A stretch of DNA of 64,000 nt from Microbulbifer aggregans (GTDB taxonomy: Bacteria > Pseudomonadota > Gammaproteobacteria > Pseudomonadales > Cellvibrionaceae). Below, in pieces: positions 48,633 to 57,055 of this stretch. Position numbers and translations under genes: made by a program. The stretch lies in NCBI RefSeq assembly GCF_020524005.1, contig NZ_JAIVKK010000001.1:1-64000 (forward strand), read 5' to 3'. Positions within the stretch are counted from its first letter, which is position 1; each line of letters begins with the position of its first letter. A model generated the notes under the pieces. It worked only from the letters and a program-made list of their open reading frames with translations, searched no databases and was not told where the DNA came from.

Positions 48633-49844
48633 TCAGCTTTCGGGAACCGGTTGGTCAATGCCCTTGAGCAGGCCGTGAGTGACCAACGCATCAATCTGGT
48701 CATCGCTTAATCCCAGGGATCGCGCTACTTCAAGGCTGTGCTCGCCTGCGGACGGCAGATCCCGGCGGACGCCCAGGCGCCGGCCGGCGAACTCCACTGG
48801 CAGGGCCGGCAACCGGGTCTGCTGGCCGTTCTCCAGAGTGACCGGTACCAGGCCTCCAGAGGCGTTAAGGTGCGGGTCGTCAAACAAATCGGCCGGCTTG
48901 TTAATGGGGGCGAAGGGAATCCCGGCGCGATCCAGTTTCGCCATCAACTCGGCTTTTGACAGACTCGCAAACAGGGCGCTGATACGCGGGATCAGATGTT
49001 CACGCGCGGCAACGCGCCCGGCGTTAGTGCCAAGGGCGGGATCTGCGGCCAGGTCGTCGAGGTCGAATTCTGCACAGAAAGCGCGCCACAGGGTATCGCT
49101 CACCACGCCGACGAAAACCCGTTCATTCTCTGCGCTGTGGAAGATGTCGTAGATCGACCAGGCACTGCGGCGAACCGACATCGGAGGTGGCTCTTCGCCG
49201 GTTACCGCCTGCTGCGCCATATGTTGGCCTACCAGGTAAGCGGTGGTTTCGAACAGTGAGCTGGTCACCTGCTGGCCGCGTCCGCTGTGCTGGCGTTGCT
49301 GTAGCGCTGCCAGAATGGCGATAACCCCGAACATGCCGCCGGTGATGTCGACGACCGAGGTGCCTGCGCGTAGCGGGCGATCCGGCAGGCCGGTCATATA
49401 GGCGAGGCCGCCCATCATTTGTGTCACTTCATCCAAAGCCGTGCGGTGTTCGTATGGACCACTGAGGAAGCCCTTGAGTGAGCAGTACACCAGCCGCGGA
49501 TTACGCGCACTGAGTGCGGTATAGCCAAGCCCGAGCCGATCCATCGCGCCGTGGCGAAAGTTTTCGATGACCACATCGGCTTGGTCCACAAGGCGCAGCG
49601 CAATATCTTTGCCTTCGGCAGACTTGAGGTCCAGCGCCAGGCTGCGCTTGTTGCGGTTGTACATGGCGAAATAGCCGGCCCCGGAACCCTGCAGGCGGCG
49701 AGTGTTGTCGCCCTGGCAAGGTTCGACTTTGGTGACCTCCGCTCCCAGGTCGGCGAGGATGCCGCCCGCAGCCGGGCCCATCACCATATGGGTAAACTCG
49801 ACCACCTTGATGCCGGCAAGCGGCAAGTCTTCCTGTTGTGCCAT
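48633..49844 (-). CDS. Family III CoA-transferase (CaiB/BaiF type)
   Basis: 403 residues. GIKVVEFTHMVMGPAAGGILADLGAEVTKVE opens the fold, NKRSLALDLKS and RTALDEVTQMMGG follow; the Asp of LDE lies near the position of the catalytic Asp of the family. Members move CoA between acids such as succinyl-CoA and itaconate, mesaconate, citramalate or carnitine. The ATG at 49844 has GGAGAG upstream. It is divergent from an HMG-CoA-lyase-type gene with a shared TGTTATA palindrome, and the pair would activate and cleave a branched hydroxy-acid. Confidence 0.92.
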   Translation of the reverse strand: MAQQEDLPLAGIKVVEFTHMVMGPAAGGILADLGAEVTKVEPCQGDNTRRLQGSGAGYFAMYNRNKRSLALDLKSAEGKDIALRLVDQADVVIENFRHGAMDRLGLGYTALSARNPRLVYCSLKGFLSGPYEHRTALDEVTQMMGGLAYMTGLPDRPLRAGTSVVDITGGMFGVIAILAALQQRQHSGRGQQVTSSLFETTAYLVGQHMAQQAVTGEEPPPMSVRRSAWSIYDIFHSAENERVFVGVVSDTLWRAFCAEFDLDDLAADPALGTNAGRVAAREHLIPRISALFASLSKAELMAKLDRAGIPFAPINKPADLFDDPHLNASGGLVPVTLENGQQTRLPALPVEFAGRRLGVRRDLPSAGEHSLEVARSLGLSDDQIDALVTHGLLKGIDQPVPES

Positions 49845-49893
49845 GCAGGGCTCTCCAGTGTCATGCATTGGTTTATGTCGCAATAGGATAATA

Positions 49894-49911
49894 TGTTATA
49901 ATAATATATCA
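49894..49911. promoter_or_regulatory. TGTTATA palindrome site 2
   Basis: Identical in sequence to site 1 (the match spans 20 bp). It lies between the divergent CoA-transferase and lyase genes, 50 nt and 33 nt from the two start codons. Confidence 0.62.
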
Positions 49912-49943
49912 ATAGGTCAAGAAGTGTGGGTGCACAGGGGGTA

Positions 49944-50930
49944 ATGGTGCAGGCTTTGAGAAAACATGGGGGCGATGTGAGTAGAACAGATATTGAAATT
50001 AGTGAGGTCGGGCCGCGGGATGGCCTGCAGAGTATTTCCTCAATCATGGCCACGGAAGACAAGAAGCGCTGGATTGCTGCGCTTGCTGCCGCCGGCTTGC
50101 GTGAAATCGAAGTTGGTTCATTTGTGCCCGCCAAGGTATTACCACAATTGGCGGATACCGCGGAAATAGTGCGCTATGCCAGGTCCATTGCCGGGTTGAG
50201 TGTTGCGGTGCTGGTGCCCAACCTGCGCGGGGCCCAGGATGCGGTCGCGGCCGGCGCGCACAAGCTCACCATTCCGTTATCCGTCAGTGAGACCCATAGT
50301 TTGAAGAACCTGCGCAGGACGCATGAACAGGTTCTGGATGAGGTGCGTGGAATCCGCGCGCTGCTTGATCAATTGCCGCCGGAACAGCGCCCCAGTTTTG
50401 AGGGTAGCCTTTCAACCTGCTTCGGTTGCACCCTGGAAGGCCCGGTTGCGGAAGATGCCGTGCTGCGGCTGGGTGAGGCTCTGATGGCGGCCGGGTGCGA
50501 CGAAATCGGCCTGTCGGATACCACTGGCTACGGGAACCCTGTTCAGGTGCGTGGGCTGATCCGAAAGATCTGGTCCAATTTGGGGCGCGATGCATTGCAC
50601 GGTATCCATTTGCACAATACCCGTGGTCAGGGCCTGGCGAACGTCCTTGCAGCGGTGGAAGCCGGCATTACTACGGTGGATGCTTCCATGGGCGGAATTG
50701 GCGGCTGCCCGTTCGCGCCAGGTGCCAGCGGGAATATCGTTACCGAAGACCTGGTATTCCTGCTGGAAGCCATGGGGTATTCGACGGGTGTCGATATGGA
50801 TCGCCTGCTGCAGGCCCGGCAAATTCTGGCGGCTGCCTTGCCGGATGAACCGTTGTTTGGGTTTGTGCCGGATGCCGGATTGCCTAAGGGGTTCCAGTAC
50901 GCGAAGAGTGAATTGTCGGCCTTTGCATAA
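49944..50930 (+). CDS. HMG-CoA-lyase family enzyme
   Basis: 328 residues. SEVGPRDGLQ, the metal ligands in HLHNTRGQGLAN, and the catalytic Cys loop GGIGGCPFAPGASGN are all present, as in hydroxymethylglutaryl-CoA lyase and citramalyl-CoA-type lyases. It cleaves a 3-hydroxy-3-methyl acyl-CoA to a keto acid and acyl-CoA. The ATG at 49944 is chosen (AGGGGGTA upstream); GTG at 49977 is also possible. With the CoA-transferase next door it fits cleavage of a branched hydroxydicarboxyl-CoA. Confidence 0.9.
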   Translation: MVQALRKHGGDVSRTDIEISEVGPRDGLQSISSIMATEDKKRWIAALAAAGLREIEVGSFVPAKVLPQLADTAEIVRYARSIAGLSVAVLVPNLRGAQDAVAAGAHKLTIPLSVSETHSLKNLRRTHEQVLDEVRGIRALLDQLPPEQRPSFEGSLSTCFGCTLEGPVAEDAVLRLGEALMAAGCDEIGLSDTTGYGNPVQVRGLIRKIWSNLGRDALHGIHLHNTRGQGLANVLAAVEAGITTVDASMGGIGGCPFAPGASGNIVTEDLVFLLEAMGYSTGVDMDRLLQARQILAAALPDEPLFGFVPDAGLPKGFQYAKSELSAFA

Positions 50931-50947
50931 GGCGCTGGGGCGTTTCA

Positions 50948-50977
50948 GGGGAGCCATGATTTATGGCTCCCTTTTTT
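50948..50977 (+). terminator. Rho-independent terminator
   Basis: GGGAGCCAT-GATTT-ATGGCTCCC followed by TTTTTT. Ends the lyase transcript. Confidence 0.9.
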
Positions 50978-51019
50978 ATACGGTTTTAAATTGCGCTTTT
51001 TCGAATGCTTGTGCAGGTG

Positions 51020-51047
51020 AAAAAAAGCCGGCAGATATCCCGCCGGC
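51020..51047 (-). terminator. Rho-independent terminator of the flavin reductase operon
   Basis: On the minus strand GCCGGC-N9-GCCGGC is followed by seven T (A-run 51020-51026). Ends the 52569-51078 operon. Confidence 0.85.
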
Positions 51048-51077
51048 AACAACGATGTACAACGTTGGGAAACGAAA

Positions 51078-51608
51078 TCAGGCAATACGGGCGTAATGGC
51101 CGCGATGGAAAATCAGGGGAGCGCGATCCTGGGTATGCATGGCATCTACCCGACCGACCATAATCACGTGGTCGCCGCCTTCGTGGCGGGCAGTGAGGGT
51201 ACACTGCAGGCGGGCGCAGTACTCGTGCAGTAATGGCACGCCGTATTCATTCATGTGGTAGCCCAGGTCTGAAAACTTGTCGACACCGCGTCGGGCGAAC
51301 AGGCTGGACAGCTCGTCCTGCTGTTCACTCAGTACGTGGATGGCAAAATGTTTGCAGCGATCGAAGGCGTCAAAGCATCCGGTTTTCTTGTCGATGCACC
51401 AGAGGATCAGGGGCGGGTCCAGTGACACGGTATTGAAACTGCTCACCGTCATGCCTACCGCTTCACCGGTATCGCTGCCGGTGGTGACAATGGTCACACC
51501 GGTAGCGAACTGGCCGAATACCTGGCGTAGCTGCAGCGGTTCCAGACTGTGTTTGTGCTCCACGATACTGGCGATGTCCGGAGCTAGAAGTTCTGCTTCA
51601 TTCGACAT
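51078..51608 (-). CDS. Flavin reductase (HpaC/DIM6-NTAB type)
   Basis: 176 residues. FATGVTIVTTG, MTVSSFNTVSLDPPLILWCIDK and GDHVIMVGRVDAM are the FMN-binding blocks of the short-chain flavin reductases. It supplies reduced flavin to a separate monooxygenase. It overlaps the end of the preceding lipocalin-like gene by 11 nt, so they are co-translated. No classical two-component monooxygenase is adjacent; the acyl-CoA-dehydrogenase-like protein at 62042 could be one. Confidence 0.92.
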   Translation of the reverse strand: MSNEAELLAPDIASIVEHKHSLEPLQLRQVFGQFATGVTIVTTGSDTGEAVGMTVSSFNTVSLDPPLILWCIDKKTGCFDAFDRCKHFAIHVLSEQQDELSSLFARRGVDKFSDLGYHMNEYGVPLLHEYCARLQCTLTARHEGGDHVIMVGRVDAMHTQDRAPLIFHRGHYARIA

Positions 51609-52569
51609 GATTAGCCCCCAGTTTCAGGTCACCCTGTTCCCAGCGCAGGACGCCGAAGGTGGTGTATTTTTCTTTTTGTGATTGCATAAACTGCCAGGCA
51701 CAGACAAGGGTGTAATCCTCGTCTACCTGGGTTTCCCGCGACCACAGTTTGAATGCCTCGCCGTACACGTGTCGTACGGAATACAGATAGCGTCCGTAAG
51801 ACATGCCGTTGCCGTACATGTCGGGACCGTGGTACTGGTGGTGATTGCCATTGCGGGTACGCATCGCTTTCCAGCTGGCATTCACGACACCGCTGATCTC
51901 GATGGTCTGTTCGGAATGCAGCAGGTTTAACGGGTTGTGGTGAATGACCACGTCATTGTGGCCCACCAGCTCCTGCTTATCGTTGTAGACCTCAAAGCGC
52001 CCGGTAAATCTGCCAGCATGTTTTACCGGCAGGTTGAACGGGCGTTTGCCGTCGAGTTTTTCCTTTTCCAGGAACGCATTGACGCGTTTCTGGGTAGCGG
52101 GGTTAGTCTCGTGGTCGTGGGTCACCACGTAGAGGCCGTTAAACACGCCTACCAGGGTGTCGGCTTCGAACAGCTGCGAGGAATATACCTGGATGCCGAG
52201 TTCCGGCACCACGTGATTCATGGTGCGTAGATTGACGTTCCAGCCGGGCGAGAAGTAGTTGGAGTCCACCAGGAGTCCGTAGGGGCGGCCGCTACCGAAG
52301 AAGTCTGGGCCGGTATAAATCCGATCCTGATCCGAATCGATCACGCCAAAGCGGAACGGGGAGCCGATCTCGAAGCGGTCGTTCAGGGGGCCGGTCGCAT
52401 CGAAGCGGGTATTCATCCAGTAGGTGGTGCGCCCGTTTTCATACTCGCTGGCCCGGCTTACCTTGTTGTAGCCGACGTGAGTACCATCCGCCTCAAACAG
52501 GGATGGCAGGCCGTGCCATTCGCCTTCAATGGCCTGCTGCCAGTTACTGGGTTTGTTGTCGTTGCTCAT
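51598..52569 (-). CDS. Hypothetical protein with two lipocalin-like halves
   Basis: 323 residues, no certain family. Two halves begin alike, GEWHGLPSLFEADGTHVGYN (~16) and GRFTGRFEVYNDKQELVGHN (~185), each followed by alternating strands, as expected of two calycin/lipocalin barrels or a DUF3598-like protein. No signal peptide. The second half has a polar RNGNHHQYHGPDMYGNGM stretch. It is upstream of and overlapping the flavin reductase, so it may carry or act on the hydrophobic substrate of the partnered oxygenase. The ATG at 52569 is chosen over 52593. Confidence 0.7.
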   Translation of the reverse strand: MSNDNKPSNWQQAIEGEWHGLPSLFEADGTHVGYNKVSRASEYENGRTTYWMNTRFDATGPLNDRFEIGSPFRFGVIDSDQDRIYTGPDFFGSGRPYGLLVDSNYFSPGWNVNLRTMNHVVPELGIQVYSSQLFEADTLVGVFNGLYVVTHDHETNPATQKRVNAFLEKEKLDGKRPFNLPVKHAGRFTGRFEVYNDKQELVGHNDVVIHHNPLNLLHSEQTIEISGVVNASWKAMRTRNGNHHQYHGPDMYGNGMSYGRYLYSVRHVYGEAFKLWSRETQVDEDYTLVCAWQFMQSQKEKYTTFGVLRWEQGDLKLGANHVE

Positions 52570-52670
52570 AGTGCTGCTACCGGTTATGCGCAATCTTTGT
52601 GCGCAATGGCTTTATTCTGATGATCTTGCTGCCATCCTAATCTACGGATGGGGTTCCGCCTTGGCAAAAA

Positions 52671-54104
52671 TCAATTCTGCATCATTGGTGGCGCCTGTTC
52701 GCTGAAGCTTGCGGCCTGCTGGCAAGCTTCGCCGACCAGTGCAAAACCGAGCAGCAGGCCATTGCTGTCGGTAAAGCGCGCGGCCACGCCCTCGGTGTCC
52801 ACGCGCTCATAATGCCACTGGCCAACTGCGTTGGCTGGCGGCGGAGACGCGATTACCGGACACAGAGTGGTTTTGATGTGCACCGGCATGTTGTCGTAGT
52901 ACACCGGTGTGGGTGTGCCCGCGAGCGTGTGCGCCAGAGCGCGCGCACCGGCGAGCAATGGGGCCACGTAGCACAGGTTGTGCCCATCGACCTCTGCGCA
53001 GTCGCCTAGTGCGTAGACATGCTCAACCCCGGTGGCCAAATGGCGGTCAGTCAAGATGCCGCGGTTGCAGGGGATGTCGCTTTCCCTTGCCAGTTGTGTG
53101 CGTGGGCGCACGCCGATCGCGCTGATAATGCGGTCGACTTGAATGGATGTGCCGTTTTTCAGTGCCGCCGTGATCCCGGCGCCACAGTAATCGAGGGATT
53201 CAACTGTAGTGCCGAAGTGGAAGCGGACTCCTGCATCCCTGAGTGCGCTTTCTACCAGGGCGCTGGCTGTCGGTGGCAGCAGGTTGCCCAGTGCGTGTGG
53301 TTGCGGTTCGACGACGTGCACCTCGAATCCGGACTGGATCAGGTCGTTGGCATATTCGCAGCCGATCAGGCCGCCACCAATTACCAATACCGATTTGGCT
53401 CCGCTGGCGGCAGTGTAAAAGCGCTGGAAGTCCTGCAAATCGTTGATGCGGAAGGTGCAGCCGGCGGCATTGCCGCCAACGGCAACTTCAATCGGCTCCG
53501 AGCCCAGTGCCATCACCAGTTTTCCGTAAGGCAGTCGCTGGCTCTGTAGTCCGGTCTCAAGTGTCAGGGTGCGGCTTGCGGTGTCGATGGCGGTTGCCCG
53601 GGTGAAAGTGAGCACCTGCGCGTTCAGGGTTTCGGCCATGTGTCGAGCATTTTGGCTGATCAACTGCTCGGGGGTGCGCTGCTTGTGGAAGGCGGTACTG
53701 AGCTGTGGTTTGGAATAGCTGTTGCCGTCGTCGGCGGAGATCAGGATCAGTGGCGTGCGCTGGTCGAGTTTGCGCAGTTCCCTGGCGAAGTGATAACCGG
53801 CAAGTCCGGTGCCGATGACTACGATCGGCGCTCGCTGGTAGTCGACGGGCTCGTTCAGCGGGCCGGTATTTTCGGCAGTGTGTGGCTGGTTGCTGGGTTC
53901 GGTTGCCGGTTGCTCGACGGCGGTCGCGGCGCGGACCTCGATCATTTCGAAGTCATCCTTGCCGACACCGCATTCCGGGCATTGCCAGTCGCTGGGTACG
54001 TCTTCCCAGCGGGTCCCCGGGGGAATGCCGTCTTCCGGTGCACCTTTGGATTCGTCGTATACCCAGCCACAAACCAGGCATTCCCAGATTCGATACTCCT
54101 GCAT
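52671..54104 (-). CDS. Rubredoxin fused to FAD-dependent rubredoxin reductase
   Basis: 477 residues. Residues ~1-56 are a rubredoxin ([20 protein letters not shown], then [12 protein letters not shown], four cysteines binding iron). After a linker, an FAD/NAD(P)H oxidoreductase follows (~88-465: [51 protein letters not shown]). It would pass electrons from NAD(P)H through FAD to rubredoxin, then to an oxygenase or reductase. An FNR-like site is centred 101 nt upstream. No alkane hydroxylase is nearby; ring-opening oxygenation or RCCR-type reduction are candidate uses. Confidence 0.93.
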   Translation of the reverse strand: MQEYRIWECLVCGWVYDESKGAPEDGIPPGTRWEDVPSDWQCPECGVGKDDFEMIEVRAATAVEQPATEPSNQPHTAENTGPLNEPVDYQRAPIVVIGTGLAGYHFARELRKLDQRTPLILISADDGNSYSKPQLSTAFHKQRTPEQLISQNARHMAETLNAQVLTFTRATAIDTASRTLTLETGLQSQRLPYGKLVMALGSEPIEVAVGGNAAGCTFRINDLQDFQRFYTAASGAKSVLVIGGGLIGCEYANDLIQSGFEVHVVEPQPHALGNLLPPTASALVESALRDAGVRFHFGTTVESLDYCGAGITAALKNGTSIQVDRIISAIGVRPRTQLARESDIPCNRGILTDRHLATGVEHVYALGDCAEVDGHNLCYVAPLLAGARALAHTLAGTPTPVYYDNMPVHIKTTLCPVIASPPPANAVGQWHYERVDTEGVAARFTDSNGLLLGFALVGEACQQAASFSEQAPPMMQN

Positions 54105-54198
54105 GTATTACTTCCCGATCATTACTGTTATTTCGGTCTGCCAACGCAAAATTTCGTGGCGGATAGATGCAGCATAAGAAGGTGTATTTTTTCTGGGG

Positions 54199-54212
54199 AT
54201 GACAATTGTCAA
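54199..54212. promoter_or_regulatory. FNR-like site 4 (ATGAC-AATT-GTCAA)
   Basis: Same 14 bases as the site at 47792. Centred 101 nt upstream of the rubredoxin-reductase ATG. Confidence 0.68.
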
Positions 54213-54264
54213 GCAGCGAGGGAAAAGGCCCGCGGAAGCGAGCCGAAACCAGGGCGCCAGCGGC

Positions 54265-54897
54265 TCAGGCGAGATGTTTCCATATGGACGCGGTGAAGGG
54301 CTCTTCGTGAACCGGGCCCTCGCTGCCACGTGGGTCCAGCTCGTGGCGGCGGTCACAGGTGGGGGACAGGCGTACACCGCGAGCGGTCAGTGTGCGGGTT
54401 GCGACACCGTCGCGGTAGAGCACGGTGTGGCGGACGCGCTGACCGGGAGCGGTGAGCATGATGAAGTCCGGTTCCATATAGACATTGCAGGCCGCATTCA
54501 GGCTCAATGCATTGAAGGTAAGGATGCCGACCCCTCCGGATACGCCCACATTTTCATAGGCACCGGGTCCCAGTGGATCGAAAACTAGAAGATCGTCACG
54601 CAATTGACCGGTAAAGGTTTTTGCGGTGGGCGCGCGTCCGCGAAAATGGACATTGGTGAGTTGCAGGCGGTGGCCGTCGAAATCCAGGTAGACGAGGTTG
54701 TCGAATGGGCTCGGACCCGGGGTCCCGCTACCAGCTGCGGTGTCGTCTTCCAGGGGGCGGCCGTCCAGGTGAAAGAGTTCTACCTGGTCGTGCCAGGTGC
54801 CGCGCATCAGCATCAGGTTGTAGCCCACGGAGCCTACGGGAAACGTGGGGTAGTTGCTGGTGGTACTGCCGTTTTCTTGGGGAAAGCGCTCTGACAT
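54265..54897 (-). CDS. Hypothetical protein, calycin/DUF3598-like
   Basis: 210 residues, not firmly recognised. RGTWHDQVELFHLDG near the N-terminus and a beta-rich body ending TRTLTARGVRLSPTCDRR recall single-barrel lipocalin-like proteins; the GTW motif is shared with the halves of the 51598 protein. No signal peptide. A TGTTATA-type element lies 23 nt upstream, between it and the divergent NYC1-like SDR. A role in binding a tetrapyrrole or its fragment is possible but unproven. Confidence 0.65.
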   Translation of the reverse strand: MSERFPQENGSTTSNYPTFPVGSVGYNLMLMRGTWHDQVELFHLDGRPLEDDTAAGSGTPGPSPFDNLVYLDFDGHRLQLTNVHFRGRAPTAKTFTGQLRDDLLVFDPLGPGAYENVGVSGGVGILTFNALSLNAACNVYMEPDFIMLTAPGQRVRHTVLYRDGVATRTLTARGVRLSPTCDRRHELDPRGSEGPVHEEPFTASIWKHLA

Positions 54898-54919
54898 GTT
54901 GGAAGTTTCTTGTGTTAAA

Positions 54920-54937
54920 TATAATAATGATATAACA
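54920..54937. promoter_or_regulatory. TGTTATA palindrome site 3 (one good half-site)
   Basis: TATAATA-ATGA-TATAACA: the right half-site is perfect, the left poor. A wider TGTTA...TAACA pair (54913-54937) also frames it. In the gap between the 54265 gene and the divergent SDR gene. Confidence 0.45.
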
Positions 54938-55016
54938 ATAACTCAAAATATCGGCGGCAGCCAGAGGTGTTATCGGCGCGTCAAACCAGTGTAACAACCA
55001 AAACAGGAGTGACGTC

Positions 55017-55823
55017 ATGAAAACGGTGGTGATAACAGGCAGTACCCGTGGGATAGGGCGCGGACTTGCGGAAAACTTTCTGGCTAGTGGTTGCCGGGTT
55101 GTCATCAGTGCCCGCTCCCAGGAGAAGGTGGATGAAGCCGTTAAAGAATTGCGGGCGGTCCATGGCGAAGCGGCTGTGACGGGAATTGCCTGTGATATCA
55201 CCTCGGAGCAGGACCTCGCCGGGCTTTGGGCATTCGCGAGCGCTACCGGGCCGGTCGATATCTGGATCAACAACGCGGGCATGAGCATTGTGCGTAAATC
55301 CCTGTGGGAACAGTCGGCAGACGATTTGCGTAATATTGTCGATACCAATTTGACGGGCTTGCTGCTGGCCTGCAAGGTGGCGCTGGCGGGAATGCTGGAT
55401 CAGGGCCACGGACAGATCTGGAATATGGAAGGGTTTGGCAGTACGGGCCAGACAAATGCGGGCATGGCTGCCTACGGTGCGACCAAGCGCGCCCTCAATT
55501 ACCTCACCGCATCGCTGCAAAAAGAAGTGAAAGGTACGGCGGTGCAGGTCAATACCCTGAGTCCGGGCATTGTAGTCACGGATCTGCTGGTAGGGGATTA
55601 TGACTTCTCTTCAGCGGAATGGCAGAAGACCCGCAAGATCCTGAATATTCTTGGTGATACTGTCGAGACCGTAACGCCATTTCTTGTGCGCGGCATCCTG
55701 GGCGCGCATAAATCAGGCACCCGGGTCGCCTGGCTGACCGGGCGCAAGGCATTCTGGCGTTTCCTTACCGCGGGCTTTAACAAGCGCGACCTTTTTGCCG
55801 GTTACGACTCCCAGCCAGCCTGA
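55017..55823 (+). CDS. SDR closely resembling chlorophyll(ide) b reductase (NYC1/NOL)
   Basis: 268 residues. The cofactor motif is VVITGSTRGIGRGLAENFL, then DIWINNAGM and YGATK (Tyr ~153, Lys ~157). Beyond generic SDR features, the stretch INNAG...TNLTGLLLACKVAL...GQIWNMEGFGSTGQT...LQKEVKGTAVQVNTLSPGIVVTDLLV tracks plant NYC1/NOL (its NMDGAGSGGSSTPLTAVYGS, SPGMVLTELL). Those enzymes reduce the 7-formyl group of chlorophyll b, the first step that funnels it into breakdown. AGGAGTGACGTC precedes the ATG. Divergent from a lipocalin-like gene. The family call is strong; the chlorophyll substrate is inferred. Confidence 0.82.
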   Translation: MKTVVITGSTRGIGRGLAENFLASGCRVVISARSQEKVDEAVKELRAVHGEAAVTGIACDITSEQDLAGLWAFASATGPVDIWINNAGMSIVRKSLWEQSADDLRNIVDTNLTGLLLACKVALAGMLDQGHGQIWNMEGFGSTGQTNAGMAAYGATKRALNYLTASLQKEVKGTAVQVNTLSPGIVVTDLLVGDYDFSSAEWQKTRKILNILGDTVETVTPFLVRGILGAHKSGTRVAWLTGRKAFWRFLTAGFNKRDLFAGYDSQPA

Positions 55824-56224
55824 CTTTGCTTCGTTGGGCTCGCCCTTGCCAATCTGGGTGGGCCCGAAACACTTTTCATACCCGCCGCTTTCTCGCCTTT
55901 TGGTTACCCCGCATTTCCGCACTGATTCACAGAACCTGTCTTCTTGGATGAGTTCCGCGCCATAGTTTCCGGTTTCCCGGCTCTGGCTATTGCTGGCCTG
56001 TAGCGCTTCGCCGTATAAGGTAAAAACATAATGTTATATTAATATAATGTTATGCATATGAGTTTTGATTTGTGGTCTGGTCATATGTCGCCGGAAGGTA
56101 CTGTTGTGTGCTCTTGTGGTTGAGCCCGTGGTTTGTGTCTGACTCGCGTAGGGTGGTGCCCGGCAGGCCAGAAATTGATGTTGACTTCTTCAGCTTCAAA
56201 TAAAATCTTAATTGGGAGAGAGCC
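55824..56224. other. Intergenic region upstream of the exported hydrolase
   Basis: A 401-nt gap without a gene. Its middle is AT-rich and carries a TGTTATA-type site at 56032. The short minus-strand frames here have no ribosome-binding site or domain. Confidence 0.6.
56032..56049. promoter_or_regulatory. TGTTATA palindrome site 4
   Basis: TGTTATA-TTAA-TATAATG, with a perfect inner palindrome TTATATTAATATAA. About 175 nt upstream of the exported hydrolase gene. Confidence 0.5.
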
Positions 56225-56974
56225 ATGAGGCTTACCACACTTATGCGGGTTTTCGGGCTAGTTTCAGCCCTGTTTGTTTATCATGCGCCAGCGATTGCCG
56301 ATGCTCAGGCGGAGGTCGATGCGGCGATGACGTCCTCGCCCTCGGTAACCGTATTCCAGAAGCGCGATTTTGTCGGGGTATCACTGTTTTTCGGTTTTGA
56401 CCCGGTCAATCCGGTTAGTGATCGCGGGCTGATCATTTACCCCGGTGGCTTTGTTGATCCGCGTTCCTACGCGCCGCTGGCTCGCCATTTTGCGGATCAG
56501 GGGATTCCTTCTGCAGTGGTCACGCCGCCCTTCAATTTTGGTTTTCTTGGCACCCATTACGGTACTTACGTGAAAAACTACTGGCGCGGCGAAGTGACGG
56601 ACTGGGTAGTGGCTGGGCACTCACTGGGCGGCACGGTGGCGGCATTGTGGGTGGATAACAACCGGGCTCCCTCCGATGGTATTGCTGCGCTGGTACTTCT
56701 GGCGTCCTATCCGGATGCGACGGTTGACCTGTCGGATATCACTATTCCGGTAGTTTCGATCTGGGGTTCGGAGGATGGTCTTACCACGGAAAGTGATATT
56801 GATGGCAGTCGTGACCAGTTACCTGCGACTACTCGTTTCGTGCGGATTGACGGTGGTAACCATACGCAATTTTATTACACCGATACGTTGCAGAATAACG
56901 ATAACCCGGCGCTGATTACCCGCGATGCCCAGCAGGCCATTGTGGAGCAGGAGATCACTTCCCTGTTGAATTAA
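56225..56974 (+). CDS. Exported alpha/beta hydrolase
   Basis: 249 residues. The signal peptide ends PAIADA (~26). GLIIYPGGFVDPRSYAPLARHFADQG, nucleophile elbow VVAGHSLGGTVAAL and late WGSEDGLTT and DGGNHTQF give the complete Ser-Asp-His set. It is close to the dienelactone-hydrolase/alpha-beta hydrolase group that includes periplasmic esterases. GGGAGAGAG precedes the ATG. Being exported, it could cleave an ester of the substrate before uptake, for instance phytol from chlorophyll. That use is conjecture from context. Confidence 0.85.
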   Translation: MRLTTLMRVFGLVSALFVYHAPAIADAQAEVDAAMTSSPSVTVFQKRDFVGVSLFFGFDPVNPVSDRGLIIYPGGFVDPRSYAPLARHFADQGIPSAVVTPPFNFGFLGTHYGTYVKNYWRGEVTDWVVAGHSLGGTVAALWVDNNRAPSDGIAALVLLASYPDATVDLSDITIPVVSIWGSEDGLTTESDIDGSRDQLPATTRFVRIDGGNHTQFYYTDTLQNNDNPALITRDAQQAIVEQEITSLLN

Positions 56975-56991
56975 TCCGGATCTATACATGT

Positions 56992-57043
56992 GCCCCGCAC
57001 CGATCCCTCATTTTATTGAGGGGCTGGTGTGGGCCTTTTTTTT
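56992..57043 (+). terminator. Terminator after the exported hydrolase
   Basis: Nested hairpins: outer arms GCCCCGCACC and GGTGTGGGC, inner CCCTCA and TGAGGG, followed by eight T. It overlaps the apparent GTG start at 57029 of the next frame, which argues that translation there begins later. Confidence 0.8.
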
Positions 57044-57055
57044 CAGGACGGTCTG

